NCBI RefSeq assembly: GCF_019703515.2 | Contig: NC_059373.1 | Location: 15,822,281 to 15,886,280, forward strand | Direction of reading: 5' to 3' | Length of the DNA: 64,000 nucleotides | Source of the DNA: Myxocyprinus asiaticus | Lineage: Eukaryota; Chordata; Actinopteri; Cypriniformes; Catostomidae | Part shown: piece after piece, positions 34,601-45,775 of the stretch | Layout: each line of letters begins with the position of its first letter | Position numbering within the stretch: position 1 is the first letter of the stretch | Program-made: the position numbers and the translations under genes | Notes under the pieces: model-generated | What the model saw: the letters and a program-made list of their open reading frames with translations, nothing else | What the model was told of the DNA's origin: nothing | Database searches by the model: none

Positions 34601-35261
34601 TGGTTTGAACAGACTAAGCCAATTTAGGACTGTAATTTGTTTGGATTCGTCGTCAGCTCTTAAAAGCATAAAGTCTACAAGAACTGACAGAGAAGATCTA
34701 CTGATGGAAATCTATACATTATTGTACAGATTGAAAGCAGAGGGTATAACAGTGTACTATTGTTGGATACTGGCACACATTGGGATGAAATAGCTGATAA
34801 ATTAGCAAAAAAAGCATTAAAGAAAAACTTGGTGGATATTAAAGTACCCCTGGGGAGAAGTGAGGTAAAATCAGTGATTAAAAAGAAACTAGTAAATTTA
34901 TGGCAACAACGGTGGGAAAATAGCAGCACAGGGAGATGGAATTATAATATTGCAAAATTATTAGGAAAAGAACAATTTTATGGAAGGTATAGAAAGGAAG
35001 AAGTAATGACACACAGGATTAAATTCAACACTTGCAATAATGGGGAAGCATGAAAATGGTATATGTGATGTTTTAGAAACAGTAGAGCATGTATTTTTTA
35101 AATGTAACAAATATGATGATCAACGTAGTAGTCTTTTTAATAATATAAAGGATAGACCAGTAAATGTCATGGACCTCTTGGGAAAGGGTTTGAGAGATTC
35201 TCAGACATATAGGGCTGTTTTAACCTTTTTAAAGAATACAGGACTAGAGCATAGGATATAA
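31618..35261 (+). pseudogene. LINE ORF2: endonuclease, reverse transcriptase, RNase H (broken)
   Basis: The ORF starts at 31618 with LQWNARSL and IICIQETW, the APE endonuclease signatures; GSDHWPV near 32158 closes that domain. The reverse transcriptase follows with NEGTLPKDWKNAIVIPI (32990), GTPQGSVISP (33469) and ADDRAVW (33570; the residue before ADD is a stop). RNase H is at 34450-34810: TDGSK, SRELIAI, CLDSSSALKS and DEIADKLAKKA supply the acidic residues. At least eight stops or frameshifts break the frame, among them near 31822, 32918, 33090, 33245 to 33560, 33730, 34625 and 34785, so no functional enzyme is made. RNase H places the element in the I group rather than L2 or CR1. Confidence 0.8.
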
Positions 35262-35508
35262 TGTATGGGGATTGTGGTGCTTCTGCCCATCCTGGAGGTT
35301 GAGGAGCCCAGTGTGGAAGCTGGAGGAGCTGAACACAAAGCGCCAGCTGAAGCGTGGGCTCTGATCCTCTGGGGTGGGTGGGGCATTACATCCTCATATA
35401 TATATATATATATATATAGATGCATCACCCATGTAAGCTATACAGTAAGTGGCGGTAATACTCCTAAGGAGTGAGTGGCCATTAACAAGATGAAGAAGAA
35501 GAAGAGAC

Positions 35509-36727
35509 CTTTCTACAGACTCTGAAAAACACCAAAAGAAAGATGCCCAGGGTCATGCCCATGGAGGCATGAGGACTGCAGATGTGGCCAGGGCAATAAA
35601 TTGCAATGTCCGTACTGTGAGACGCCTAAGACAGCACTACAGGGAGACAGGAAGGTCAGTTGATCGTCCTCGCAGTGGCAGACCACGTGTAACAACACCT
35701 GCACAGGATTGGTACATCCGAATATCACACCTGCAGGACAGGTACAGGATGGCAACAACAACTGCTCGAGTTACACTAGGAAAGCACAATCCCTCCATCA
35801 GTGCTCAGACTGTCCGCAATAGGCTGAGAGAGGCTGGACCGAGGGCTTGTAGGCCTGTTGTAAGGCAGGTCCTTACCAGACATCACCGGCAACAGTGTTA
35901 CCTATGGGCACAAACCCACCTTCGCTGGACCAGACAGGACTGGCAAAAAGTGTTCTTCACTGACGAGTCGCAGTTTTGTCTCACCAGGAGTGATTGTCGG
36001 ACTTGCGTTTATTGTAGAAGGAATGAGCGTTACACTGAGGCCTGTACTCTGGAGCAGGATCGATTTGGAGGTGGAGGGTCCGTCATGGTCTGGGGCGGTG
36101 TGTGACAGCATCATCAGACTGTGCTTGTTGTCATTGCAGGCAATCTCATCGCTGTGCGTTACAGGGAAGACATCCTTCTCCCTCATGTGGTACCCTTCCT
36201 GCAGGCTCATCCTGACATGAAACTCCAGCATGACAATGCCACCAGCCATACTGCTCGTTCTGTGCGTGATTTCCTGCAAGACAGGAATATCAGTGTTCTG
36301 CCATAGCCAGCGAAGAGCCCGGATCTCAATCCCATTGAGCACGTCTGGGACCTGTTGGATCGGAGGGTGAGTGCTAGGGCCATTTCCCCCAGAAATGTCT
36401 GGGAACTTGCAAGTGCCTTGGTGGAAGAGTGGGGTAACATCTCACAGCAAGAACTGGCAAATCTGGTGCAGTCCATGAGGAGGAGATGCACTGCAGTACT
36501 TAATGCAGCTGTTGGCCACACCAGATACTGACAGTTACTTTTGAATTTGACTCCCCCTTTGTTCAGGGACACATTGTTCAATTTCTGTTAGTCACATGTC
36601 TGTGAAACTTGTTCAGTTTATGTCTTAGTTGTTGAATCCTTATGTTCATACAAATATTTACACATGTTAAGTTTGCTGAAAATAAAAGCAGTTGAAAGTG
36701 AGAGGACGTTTCTTTTTTGCTGAGTTT
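35509..36727 (+). mobile_element. 5'-truncated Tc1-like transposon
   Basis: The right end is complete: GTGAGAGGACGTTTCTTTTT GCTGAGTTTA is read in two halves and ends at 36727, the familiar terminus of a common fish Tc1 family. The left terminal repeat and about 300 bp are missing; the element starts directly after the LINE's GAA tail. Immediately past its right end the duplicated block begins, so this junction replaced sequence at the edge of copy 2. Confidence 0.8.
35569..36531 (+). pseudogene. Tc1 transposase, two in-frame stops
   Basis: One continuous frame of about 320 codons is interrupted by TGA at 36103 (after VMVWGGV, where the family has Ser) and TAG near 36304 (after NISVLP, where the family has Trp). 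There is a helix-turn-helix and GRPR hook (RSVDRPRSGRPRVTTPA). DDE motifs are FFTDESQF, LQHDNATSHTA and SPDLNPIEHVWD, and it ends with VGHTRY. A small deletion upstream of the first Met removed part of the N-terminus (CCAGGGTCATGCCCATGGAG). Catalytic residues remain, but the stops make it dead. Confidence 0.85.
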
Positions 36728-38219
36728 ACCTCTGTATACTGTTGCGGACTAGCTAACACAGACAACACATTTCCTAAATTAGGTCAGTCATATGTTTTTA
36801 ATATAGCAAAATGTTGCATGTTTAAAGTCATTGAGTACCAGTGCAAGTTGCAGCCATTAGACCAAGGATAACTATGAAATACATCTTTACAGTAAATAAC
36901 ATATTAAGCTTAGCCATAATCTAAAAGTAACCCACTCCAGTCTAAGATTCAAATATATGTAAGTCTTATCATTGGTTATTAAAACTTCACACTGTTATTT
37001 TCCAATAAGAACATTTATTTCATATATTTTTCAGACAGGTTGCCAGGCCTACCTCTCATCAGTGTTGTCCTGTACTTGCGCAAATTTATTTTCCTGGTGG
37101 TTGAAATAAACAATATTGTATGTCAGATGTTACACTATAAAAAACATACACATACTGTATATTTTTACTTCATAAAATTAAAGGTAGGGAGGAACATATC
37201 CTTTGTAATTTGTAGAACAAACAAATGTGTATTAAAATCATATTCTGACGCATTTGCTTCATTTGCAATGATTTACCTTGCGCCAAGAAAAAAAAACGCA
37301 GACATTTTGTACAACAGCCGAACAACCAATAGTCAGGTTTGCGCAGTTAAAATGTGTTTTCTCCACCGACTTCAGACCAACAGAAGTTCAACAGGTCGTG
37401 CACTGCAGGTTCAACCCTGAGATAGAATTCCTTTTTATGACATAATAATAAGATTATATGATAAACTTTTATATTGAGCACACCAATTACATTCAGATTA
37501 AAAAATAAAATAAAAATGCTGTCAACCTAAATTCCCTTTTCTTAATAGAAATGAATCTCCTGAAAGAATCTTTAAAACTGATTATCAATAATAATTCATT
37601 TTTTTATTATAACATATTTATCAGTTCAGATCTACAACCTGTAATTTTCTTTAATTTGGAACCATGTGGATATGGTACTTGCTACTTTTTGTATTGTTGC
37701 TTGATCGATTGGCTTCAATAAAGATGAAAAAACAATGCCGATACAGATGTGTCTTTGATATAAATGATGCCTTTGGCAGTTTTATTATAAGTATTTACAC
37801 CAATAATTCATTGTAAATAGTATTAGGCTACCACAAAACTAAACAGAAAGAGCACACTCAGAGCAGGGTACATTTTTAATTTTGAGTGTTATATAGTTTA
37901 TTTCAAAACTATTTTATTTACAATGGTCACTGAATAAATATGACTTATTACATAATGAAATAAAATAAACCAACACCATTAACCATAGAAGTCACACCAA
38001 GTTATGAAACAGGCTCTCTGTTATAAAAGGCAAGTTTACCACCCAATAAATTCTGGTGTACTGTAAATGACATGTAATAAACTAGTCTTATTTGAAAACT
38101 GGAAAATAATCTACTTAAACAAAAAGAAACATGGGAAAATGCTGAGAAAGGGATATTATCAGTTTAAAATATCATTCAGAGCTGACAACAGTGTCAAATC
38201 TTGTTCTTGGATATGATAC

Positions 38220-38870
38220 TAAAGGAATATCCCGGATTCAATACAAGTTCAGCTCAATCGACAGCATTTGTGGCATAATGTTGATTATCACAAAAGTGTA
38301 TTTCAACTCATACCGCTTTTCTTTAAAAAAAGCAAAAATCGAGATTACAGTGAGGCACTAACAATGGAAGTGAATGGGGCCAATATTTTGAGGGTTTTAA
38401 GGCAGGAATGTGAAGCTTATAATTTTATAAAAGGACATATTAATTATTCTTTAAAAATTCATGTATTATTTGAAATGTAAAGTTTAAATTGTCTTTTTTT
38501 TATTTTTTTACAGTCAATTTAGGGTTTGTTGATATTCCATGGTCATGGCAACAAAGTTGTAAAATTGGCTATAACTTTATACAGAAAAGTTTAGTAAGTG
38601 ATTTTATCACACTAAAATCATGTTTACACACATATTGTTTATGTCTTGTGGCTATAATTTTGAAAAACAGAGTATTTTAACTTTCAAAAATTGGCCCCAT
38701 TCACTTCCATTGTAAGTGCCTCACTATCCTAGATTTGTGCTTTTTTTTTTTTTTTAAAGAAAAGGAAGTGCAATTCAAAATACATTTTTGTGGTAATCAA
38801 TGTTATGCCAAAAATGCTGTCAATTGAGCTAAACTTGTATTGAATCTGGAATATTCCTTTAAGAGATGTG
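38220..38870. mobile_element. Palindromic miniature element, GGAATATTCCGGATTC family
   Basis: The inverted ends AAAGGAATATCCCGGATTCA and TGAATCTGGAATATTCCTTT and the long complementary arms (AATGGAAGTGAATGGGGCC at 38364 against GGCCCCATTCACTTCCATT at 38692) make a 650-bp hairpin-like element. Copy 1 of the block shows the empty site (GATATTAAGAGA), so the target duplication is TTAA or TAA. A 16572-16663 fragment belongs to the same family. Confidence 0.85.
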
Positions 38871-38892
38871 TAAACAATATCTCATATGTTCA

Positions 38893-38898
38893 TTTATT
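38893..38898 (-). terminator. Candidate vps28 polyadenylation signal
   Basis: AATAAT/AATAAA-like hexamer on the minus strand (plus-strand TTTATT) about 370 nt after the stop codon. Other hexamers are possible; assignment is tentative. Confidence 0.3.
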
Positions 38899-39268
38899 AT
38901 ATTTATAAATAAAGGCCAGCATCTCTTCCCTAGAATATATCCAAAATCTTTGAGATGTTTTTCCACTATGTTCTCTCTGCATCTTTGGTGGCTAAATACA
39001 TTCGCTATAGCCAACCTTATGATCAGGAGCTAGAGAACTCTTTCAAAGACTATTAAGAAATAGACTACTTTTCAAAGAGAACAAATCAGAGAATTATACA
39101 AAGCTGACATGACAAGAACAGCCAGAGTAAACGGTACACTGACTTGAGTTTCTAAATGGAAATCTCAAGAACCTATGGGCATGAAAGGGAAAAAGAAACA
39201 CAGATGTTTGATAAAAGAGAGGAAGCTGGTGACAAGGAACTAGAAGAGATCAGAGAAGGAATGAGTGT

Positions 39269-42200
39269 TTAAGAAGAGTGTAAGAAACGATTAAAGGCAT
39301 TGTAGGCAGACTCCAGGTCAAATAGCATCTGGCGAACCTGGGAGTCATCAAGCTCATCGGATGCAGACATGCTGCTTAGTGTGGTTAACCTGTGAGGAAG
39401 AACCAAAAGACAGTGAGCACTGTCTTATTAAAGTGCAAGAATACTGTGCACACTTGTTCTGTGACTGACAACATACAGCTCAATCAAGAAAAAAATTCTC
39501 AAGGACTAAATACCATACTTCAGAGAGATGAAAAGTATAAATGCATGATAGCTCAAATAATGACACAAATCCTATTTAATACACATGATTAGGGATGTGC
39601 AAGACTATATGTTTTCAAAATCAACTAGTCAGTGGGTTGTCTGAGTGACTACTCGACTAATCAGTCTTAAAGGAATAGTTCAACCAAAAATGAAAATTCT
39701 GTCATTATTCACTTACCCTGGTGCCATCCCAGATGTGTATGACTGTCATTCTTCAGCAGAACACAAATTAAGATTTTTAGAAAAATGCTGAAGCTCTGTA
39801 GGTCCTCATAATGCAACCGATAAGTTGGTGTAAGAAACAAATCGATAGTTAAAACGTTTTTAACTTCACATCGTTGCTTCTGGACAGCGTTGGACTGCTG
39901 TTTGAAAAGACCTAACTCTCATGTGACATTCGTTCCTCTGTTGTATAAAAGCGTGCACTTCCGACTTCTCGCGCGAACGCACCATTGCGCTTACGTCACT
40001 GATGTGTCGACTGCTGGCAAGAAGCGATTTTAAAATAAAAGTTAATAAAGTTTTAATTATCGATTTGTTTCTTACACCAACCTATCGATTCGCTTCAGTT
40101 GTGTGGATAACTTTTATGCTGCCTAAATATGCCTTGTGGACCGTCAAACAGCCAGCAGCCTGATGGCACCCGTTTACTTACATTACAAGGACCTACAGAG
40201 CTTTAACATTTTTCTAAAAATCTTAATTTGTGTTCTGCTGAAGAAAGACAGTCATACACATCTGGGATGGTATCAGGGTAAGTGCATAATGAGAGAATTT
40301 TCATTTTTGGATGAACTATTCCTTTAAAGAAGCCCTGTATGATTAGGCTTGTTTCAGCATTGCCTAACCCCGATCAAATGAGTTTCTTATGCGGCCTTTA
40401 GATAAGGTGCCTTCTTGCAATCAACAGCTATATGTAGCGCAATAGGGTAGAACAGAATGCAGGGGTATTGAGACAGTGAATCTATTTTTAACTTGATACT
40501 CCGTCTTAAAATGACAACATGGCAAGAGATGTGATGCGACATTCAAAGATGTCTGCCTGCACGTTTGTGGCTGTAGCAACAATGTTTTAAAGGGTATGGA
40601 TTTAAAGACGTAACTTCTCCAAGCACAAACTGTCTAAGAGCTAAAGCACACTGTCAGCATGCTCGTTAAACAAAAAATGTAAATGCAAAACATCTGGATT
40701 AGCCTTACCAGAGGCTGACTTTGTCTTTGGCCTCTGAATCTGGGGGCATGTTGCTCATCCTGTTCATGGTCTCCATCAGCTCTCTCAGGTCAGGCTGGAT
40801 CTATCAAACAATCATCTGAATCACTTAAAGCTTACAATCAGAATGATGTTAACAATATCTAAATAATACAGTCTAAAACTAAATAAGCTGATAAACCCAA
40901 GCTGTGAAATGAGTACCTCATCCATGGCACGAATTTCGAGTCGAAGCTTGTCCATCACTGTGATAAAGAGCTGCATGGGAGAAACAAACACATTTAAAAT
41001 GTTATTTAACATTTATTACTTTTTTTTTGTACAAAACATTTTACACTGTTCAAGACCAGTATAACAGTCAATATGGATTTGCTCACAAGCAAGCATTCAA
41101 GCAAGCTTTGAAAAACAGTCGTTACAGGAGCAGAGCTTGCCAGTCAGCAGCAGAATCAATGCTAAGCCACTTAATTTGTAGCCTCTCTTTATCTTAGCAA
41201 GACTTCTTCCTCAATGCACCATACAGTCTAGTACTACTGTGGAGCACTGTAACAAATGACATATTGGCATTGTGTAAGGAGGACTTCTAGTCTGATCAAA
41301 TAAATCTACTTAATGGAACTGCTGGAACCCAAAGACATGTTCTGTGCTCAATCAATACTACAGGGGCTTTCAGGCATTAAATAAAGCACATTTTTCATTC
41401 TAGGATTCTCTGCATCGAGAAGTTAACATACAGATACTATGTCTGCAATGCAGCGATTCAAGTTGCCCTTGTCATCCTTGATGGTGATTGGTCGATCCTC
41501 TTTGATCCTCTCCATGGCCAGTGGACAGTCGAGCTGCCATGTACACAGAAAGCAAGAAATATGAAAGAAAAAAAAATTGTAAACAGTGCAGCAAACTAAA
41601 TGGCATGATAAAACATGATAAATTAATAACAACTTAAGGACACCATGAGCCAATTTTTAGACAGATGTCCCCTGAATATGTACAATGTCATGGACCAATA
41701 CATTACCTGAAGTGGGAGACCCACATTGACTCCATTGTGAAAAAGGCCCAGCAGAGGTTGTACTTCCTTCGCCAGTTGAGGAAATTCAACCTGCCACAGG
41801 CGCTGCTGATACAGTTCTACTCAGCAGTCACTGAGACTGTCCTCTGCACTTCAATAACTTCAGCTATGAAATCAGACATCAGAAGACTACAAAGGACAGT
41901 TCGGACTGCTGAGTGGATTATTGGTTGCCCCCTGCCCCCCCCTTCAAGAACTATACACTTCCAGAGTGAGGAAAAGGGCTGGAAAAATCACTCTGGACCC
42001 CATTCACCCAGCCCAATACCTTTTTGAACTGTTGCCTTCTGGCTGACGCTATAGAGCTCTAAGCACCAGAACCGTCAGGCACAGGAACAGTTTTTTTTCC
42101 CTCAGGCTATCCATCTCCTGAACAGTTAAAACTATACTATAATTACATGCAATACACAGCTTAGTCAGTTATATTATTTAATATATCCTACCTCTTCTGC

Positions 42201-43374
42201 ATTACATTCCCTTGCACTGTATATTACAGACTATTTGTACATACTATATGTATATTTTTGTCTTATTGTGTATTTCTATATTTACTTATATTTCTATTTG
42301 CGCTTTATTTTTATTCAAAAAAAATTATCATCTCTGTCTTGTTGTTGTATTGTTTGTGCACTGGAAGCTTCTGTCACCAAGAAAAATTCCTTGAATGTGG
42401 AAGCATACTTGGCAATAAAGCTCTTTCTGATTCTGATTACTGACCCAAGGTAAAAAAGAAACACTGAATTTACTGAATATAGAGATACTGAAAATAAGAA
42501 AATTTGAGCAAAGTTGTACCCTATATTTCCGGCAAAAGTCATCGATGGAGCCCACATCTGATCCCTGGACCTGTTTGAAAGCAGCTTTATACTGGACCAG
42601 CAATCTTGAGCAAGCACCTGTGTATCTGCAAAAAAAAAAAATAAAGCAATTATTTATTCAATTTTGCATGGATAGATATAAGTCATGCCATATAGTACAA
42701 AATGAGGGCACAACTAACTCATTGGGAGTCACGCAGTCCTTAATGTAGGCTTTCTCCAGGGCCTGAAGTGTCTTCACCACAGCAAATAACTCTGCCATGT
42801 TGTCGTACCTTTCAAAACAATGTAAACAAGGAAATCAAATGCAATGCGACAACACTGTCACCTATATTGTCCTTCTATACTGTCTTTAGTGTGACATCAA
42901 TATAACAAACAAACAAACTAAGAAGCTCATAATAGCTAAAGAGGTTAAGTCTCCACATTCCTGGACACAGAATACAATCTCTATTGCCTAATATGACGTT
43001 GGTCAACTCTGAATAACTTACTTTTCCCTTTCTCTGGCATTTTTGTACAATTTCACTTCCTGTAAAAGACAAATGAGAATCATTTAAAGAGAAGTGATGT
43101 CAGAAAACTGTCATTACTATAACTGATCACAATTATTTTTAGTAACACCCTTACCTCATACAGTTCTGGTTTGTTGGCAGGCGCTAATTAAGTTAAAGCA
43201 AAAAAAAAAAAAAAAAAAAGAAAAACATATGACATGAGCCAAGAAAATGCAGAACTGTCATAACAATGAATGTGACAGGCATGAAAGAATAAGTTGTTTA
43301 GATGCTTATGATTTCAGCAGATTCTCTCACTCACCTCCTCCCATCACTCCAGAGGCAGGTATTCCATGAAACAT
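39269..43374 (-). CDS. vps28: VPS28, ESCRT-I subunit (nine coding exons)
   Basis: Exons: 43374-43335, 43183-43155, 43059-43022, 42808-42719, 42625-42520, 41533-41432, 40970-40917, 40800-40709 and 39389-39269. They sum to 672 nt: 223 codons plus stop, against about 221 in mammals. All introns are GT/AG. The product starts [13 protein letters not shown], includes [52 protein letters not shown] and [20 protein letters not shown], and ends [17 protein letters not shown]28 joins TSG101 and VPS37 in ESCRT-I; its N-terminal core binds TSG101 and its C-terminal four-helix domain contacts ESCRT-II/III. It acts on endosomal membranes, sorting ubiquitinated cargo. No lesion is seen, so it is probably functional. 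The sixth coding exon is separated from the previous one by an antisense L2 fragment, and the last intron holds a miniature element. Confidence 0.96.
39592..39667 (+). mobile_element. hAT-like terminus (TAGGGATGTGC type)
   Basis: TAGGGATGTGCAAGACTATA followed by ACTAGTC and GACTACTCGACTAATCAGTC; the opposite orientation of the terminus at 18110. It directly abuts the miniature element that follows. Confidence 0.45.
39668..40328. mobile_element. Palindromic miniature element, AATAGTTCACCC family, copy 3
   Basis: From TTAAAGGAATAGTTCAACCA to TGGATGAACTATTCCTTTAA with TTAA on both sides. The interior includes a CG-richer centre (TCTCGCGCGAACGCACC) shared with the 18205 copy. Located in the last intron of vps28. 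Confidence 0.85.
41690..42447 (+). mobile_element. 5'-truncated L2-type LINE 3' end
   Basis: The frame from 41665 reads [36 protein letters not shown] and similar, the extreme C-terminal region of ORF2 in L2-like fish LINEs. The 3' UTR ends CTTGGCAATAAAGCTC with TTCTGATTCTGATTAC repeats. It lies antisense in the intron between vps28 coding exons ending at 42520 and starting at 41533. Confidence 0.8.
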
Positions 43375-43863
43375 GATGAGTATCTACAAAACCATTTTAA
43401 GGAGACAATCAACCTATTATTTTTGGTTTAGCCGCGGGCCAATGTTCTCAAATAAATGTGATACACAGTGGCTGTATATCAAAACAGTTGCCTATAGCCC
43501 AATACGGACTAAGGAAATACAGATGTTCTAGAGAGAAAACATTTACGACATTACATTTTAGAAGTTTCATGACCAGTTCGACGCAATCCATTCCATGCAA
43601 ATGGTTAATATAAACTGGGATATGTAATAAAACATCTAGTTCTGATTTGTTTTATTTGTTGACATATAAACAGCGATGCTAGCACAGATAGCTAAGATTC
43701 CTACTTTCATTTCGCTGTAATTATACAAGAGACGTTGTTGTCACTGATTAATCCACACCTTAGATAAGTATATAACATGGATGTGATTATGAAAGCATAT
43801 AGCGTTAAAAAAGTAAACGTATTTTTAAGCGAAAAGGCACAAGGAACAAGAGAATTTACTCAC

Positions 43864-43925
43864 CCTTTTATTGACGTCACCCACTGTTGAAAGCAAGCTG
43901 ACGTCGCCGGAAGATTCCGTCACAT
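43864..43925 (-). promoter_or_regulatory. vps28 promoter and untranslated first exon
   Basis: Minus-strand sequence AATAAAAGG|GTGAGT near 43864 is a donor that fits an untranslated first exon joined to the exon with the ATG at 43374. Around it lie a perfect CRE palindrome TGACGTCA (43872-43879), a half-match TGACGTCG (43899-43906) and an ETS/GABP-type CCGGAAG (43907-43913). This pattern is usual in TATA-less housekeeping promoters. The start site itself is not determinable here. Confidence 0.55.
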
Positions 43926-44337
43926 CCTGTTTTCTCAACTATCCCGTGCCGTCTTTTGCTTTTTGAAAAGAATATTGTTTATTTCTTTTTTAATGATAAC
44001 ATCACAGTAATGAAAAAAGTGTAATATTTATTGATTTTATCGTCCAAAGAATACAGTGATATGTTATGCGCATCTTACAGTGTAGTTGTTGAGTATGTCT
44101 GTGTACGTTTTATTGGGAAGGTTGGGATGCCAAGTCTTCAGTGTTTACACAGCATGTAATGACTAAAGGTGCGTTCCAATAGATCGAGTGGTCTGCGAAG
44201 TGGACTTTTTTTTTATAGGTATTGCAGGTTTATTCACTTATGTTTATTCACAGAATAACTACAGAAAAACAGCTTTTTCCGTTGTTCACTGTGCATTTTT
44301 TCCCCCCCACTTGAATGCGTGACATGTTGTAGTAACC
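43926..44337. other. vps28 upstream region, no other gene seen
   Basis: No exon or TATA box can be supported; AT-rich with a short poly(T) at about 44206. Confidence 0.4.
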
Positions 44338-45495
44338 AGGGGCGTAGCAGTGATTTAAAAGTGGGGGAGACACAGCTGTCAGTAGGTGGCTTGCATAAAC
44401 CCAACACTTACAGTGCAGTATTTATATATTACATTATATATACATTTTAAATATGATATAAGTATTGTATTAATATATATGTATTATTAACTTTTAATAT
44501 TTGTAGTATATTGAAGATTCAAGTATTGCAAAATAGTTGTGAAATTTTGTGAAATTAGCTTAAAAAATAAAGGGCATCTTTAACACAAGACAGTAAAACA
44601 CTAAGCACAAGCTGATCCTGAATAAATTATTTAATCAATTACAATAATGGCAGTTGTGCATGTGCCCAGTTTTATTTTTTACTCTGTGCTTATTCATTGT
44701 GGGATTTAAATGTATCCAAGTGGCTCGAGTGTTTTGACAGTATTGTGTTTTAATATTTGTATTTCTACAGACCTACAAAGAGACTTTAGTAAAGGTTTTA
44801 AGCATTATAAGAACAAAGCAAATCTATAATTTCCCTACAGTTTGTGAGCTGCTGAGCATGACCTTTATCAAAAGACAACAATAATAGTCTTATAATAATT
44901 ATAATTAACGTCCTTACGTTTTACATGTATAAAAAAGCGTGTCTACATATCTTTTCACTTCAGTAAAATGCACAAGTGTTCTAAGAACACAGCAGATCTA
45001 TCTTTTTTCCTACAGTTTGTCGACTGCACACCAACACTGAGGTAAAAAACGAGCTGATATTAAAAATATCTTTACATATTTAACACAGATCTAGTAATCT
45101 GCTTAAATTGGCAAAAACAGCCAATCAAACTATTACTTCACAAACATAATGTAAAAAGCATAACTTAATGAAGACTCATGCGCTGATATAAACTCCAAAC
45201 AATGTGTACTTAAAAGAAGGATTGTCAAGAATGATATGCCGATAAATAACTCTCGTTTCTGTGTTCCTCATCTCTAGATTATTCATTTCGATCGGCATCA
45301 ATGGCAATAAAAAACATGGATAAATGAGCATTGTTGAAAGCAACTTTGAAATGAACAGAGCCGCATTGATTAGACTGTCTGACTGACGGCCTGTTACGTT
45401 ATGGTTGTTTCGGCTCATAAAACTCACCTGTGATTGGCTGGATGGTTTCTCAATCAGCCCAAAATAACAAAATGCATAGAATACCATATACAAAT
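44338..45495 (-). mobile_element. Non-autonomous hAT-like element, copy B (inverted relative to A)
   Basis: The left end AGGGGCGTAGCAGTG followed by GTGGGGGAGACAC matches the GGGCGTAGCA..GTGGGGGACAC end of copy A. From 44920 to 45490 the sequence is the reverse complement of copy A. The other terminus is missing: at about 45500 it joins half of a miniature element. It has no transposase frame. Confidence 0.55.
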
Positions 45496-45501
45496 CAGGA
45501 C

Positions 45502-45775
45502 TTAAATATTGATCTGTTTTTCACCCATTCTTATCATATTGCTTCTGAAGATATGGATTTAACCATTGGAGTCGTATGGATTATTTTATGCTGCCTTTAT
45601 GTGCATTTTGGAGCTTCCATGTTCTGGTCACCATTCATTACATTGAATGGACCTACAGAGCTGAGATATTTTTCTAAAAATCTTTGTTTGTTGAAAGTCA
45701 TACATATCTGGGATCACATGAGGGTGGGTAAATGATGAGAGCATTTTCATTTTTGGGTGAACTATCCCTTTAAAT
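45502..45775. mobile_element. Half copy of the AATAGTTCACCC miniature element
   Basis: Only the right arm is present, from TTGCTTCTGAAGATATGGAT to TTTGGGTGAACTATCCCTTT. Fourth copy of the family in the window. Confidence 0.75.

Larger units (their letters stand above)
30362..35508 (+). mobile_element. Near-complete I-type (Nimb-like) non-LTR retrotransposon
   Basis: The order is a 5' leader, ORF1 with zinc knuckles, ORF2 with endonuclease, reverse transcriptase and RNase H, and a 3' UTR ending CAGTAAGTGGCGGTAAT..GGCCATTAAC and a (GAA)n tail at about 35490-35508. This architecture and the GAA tail suit the I/Nimb clade of fish LINEs. ORF1 is open; ORF2 is broken many times. A short TA tract at 35394-35418 lies in the 3' UTR. 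The exact 5' end is uncertain; it abuts the inverted repeat ending at 30358. Confidence 0.8.
36728..38955. repeat. Duplicated block, copy 2 (right part)
   Basis: Counterpart of 10600-12965. It lacks the SINE and contains a miniature element at 38220-38870. It ends close to the likely vps28 polyadenylation signal (TTTATT on the plus strand at 38893), so the duplication breakpoint probably lies in the vps28 3' UTR and copy 1 is the derived copy. That polarity is inference. Confidence 0.8.
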
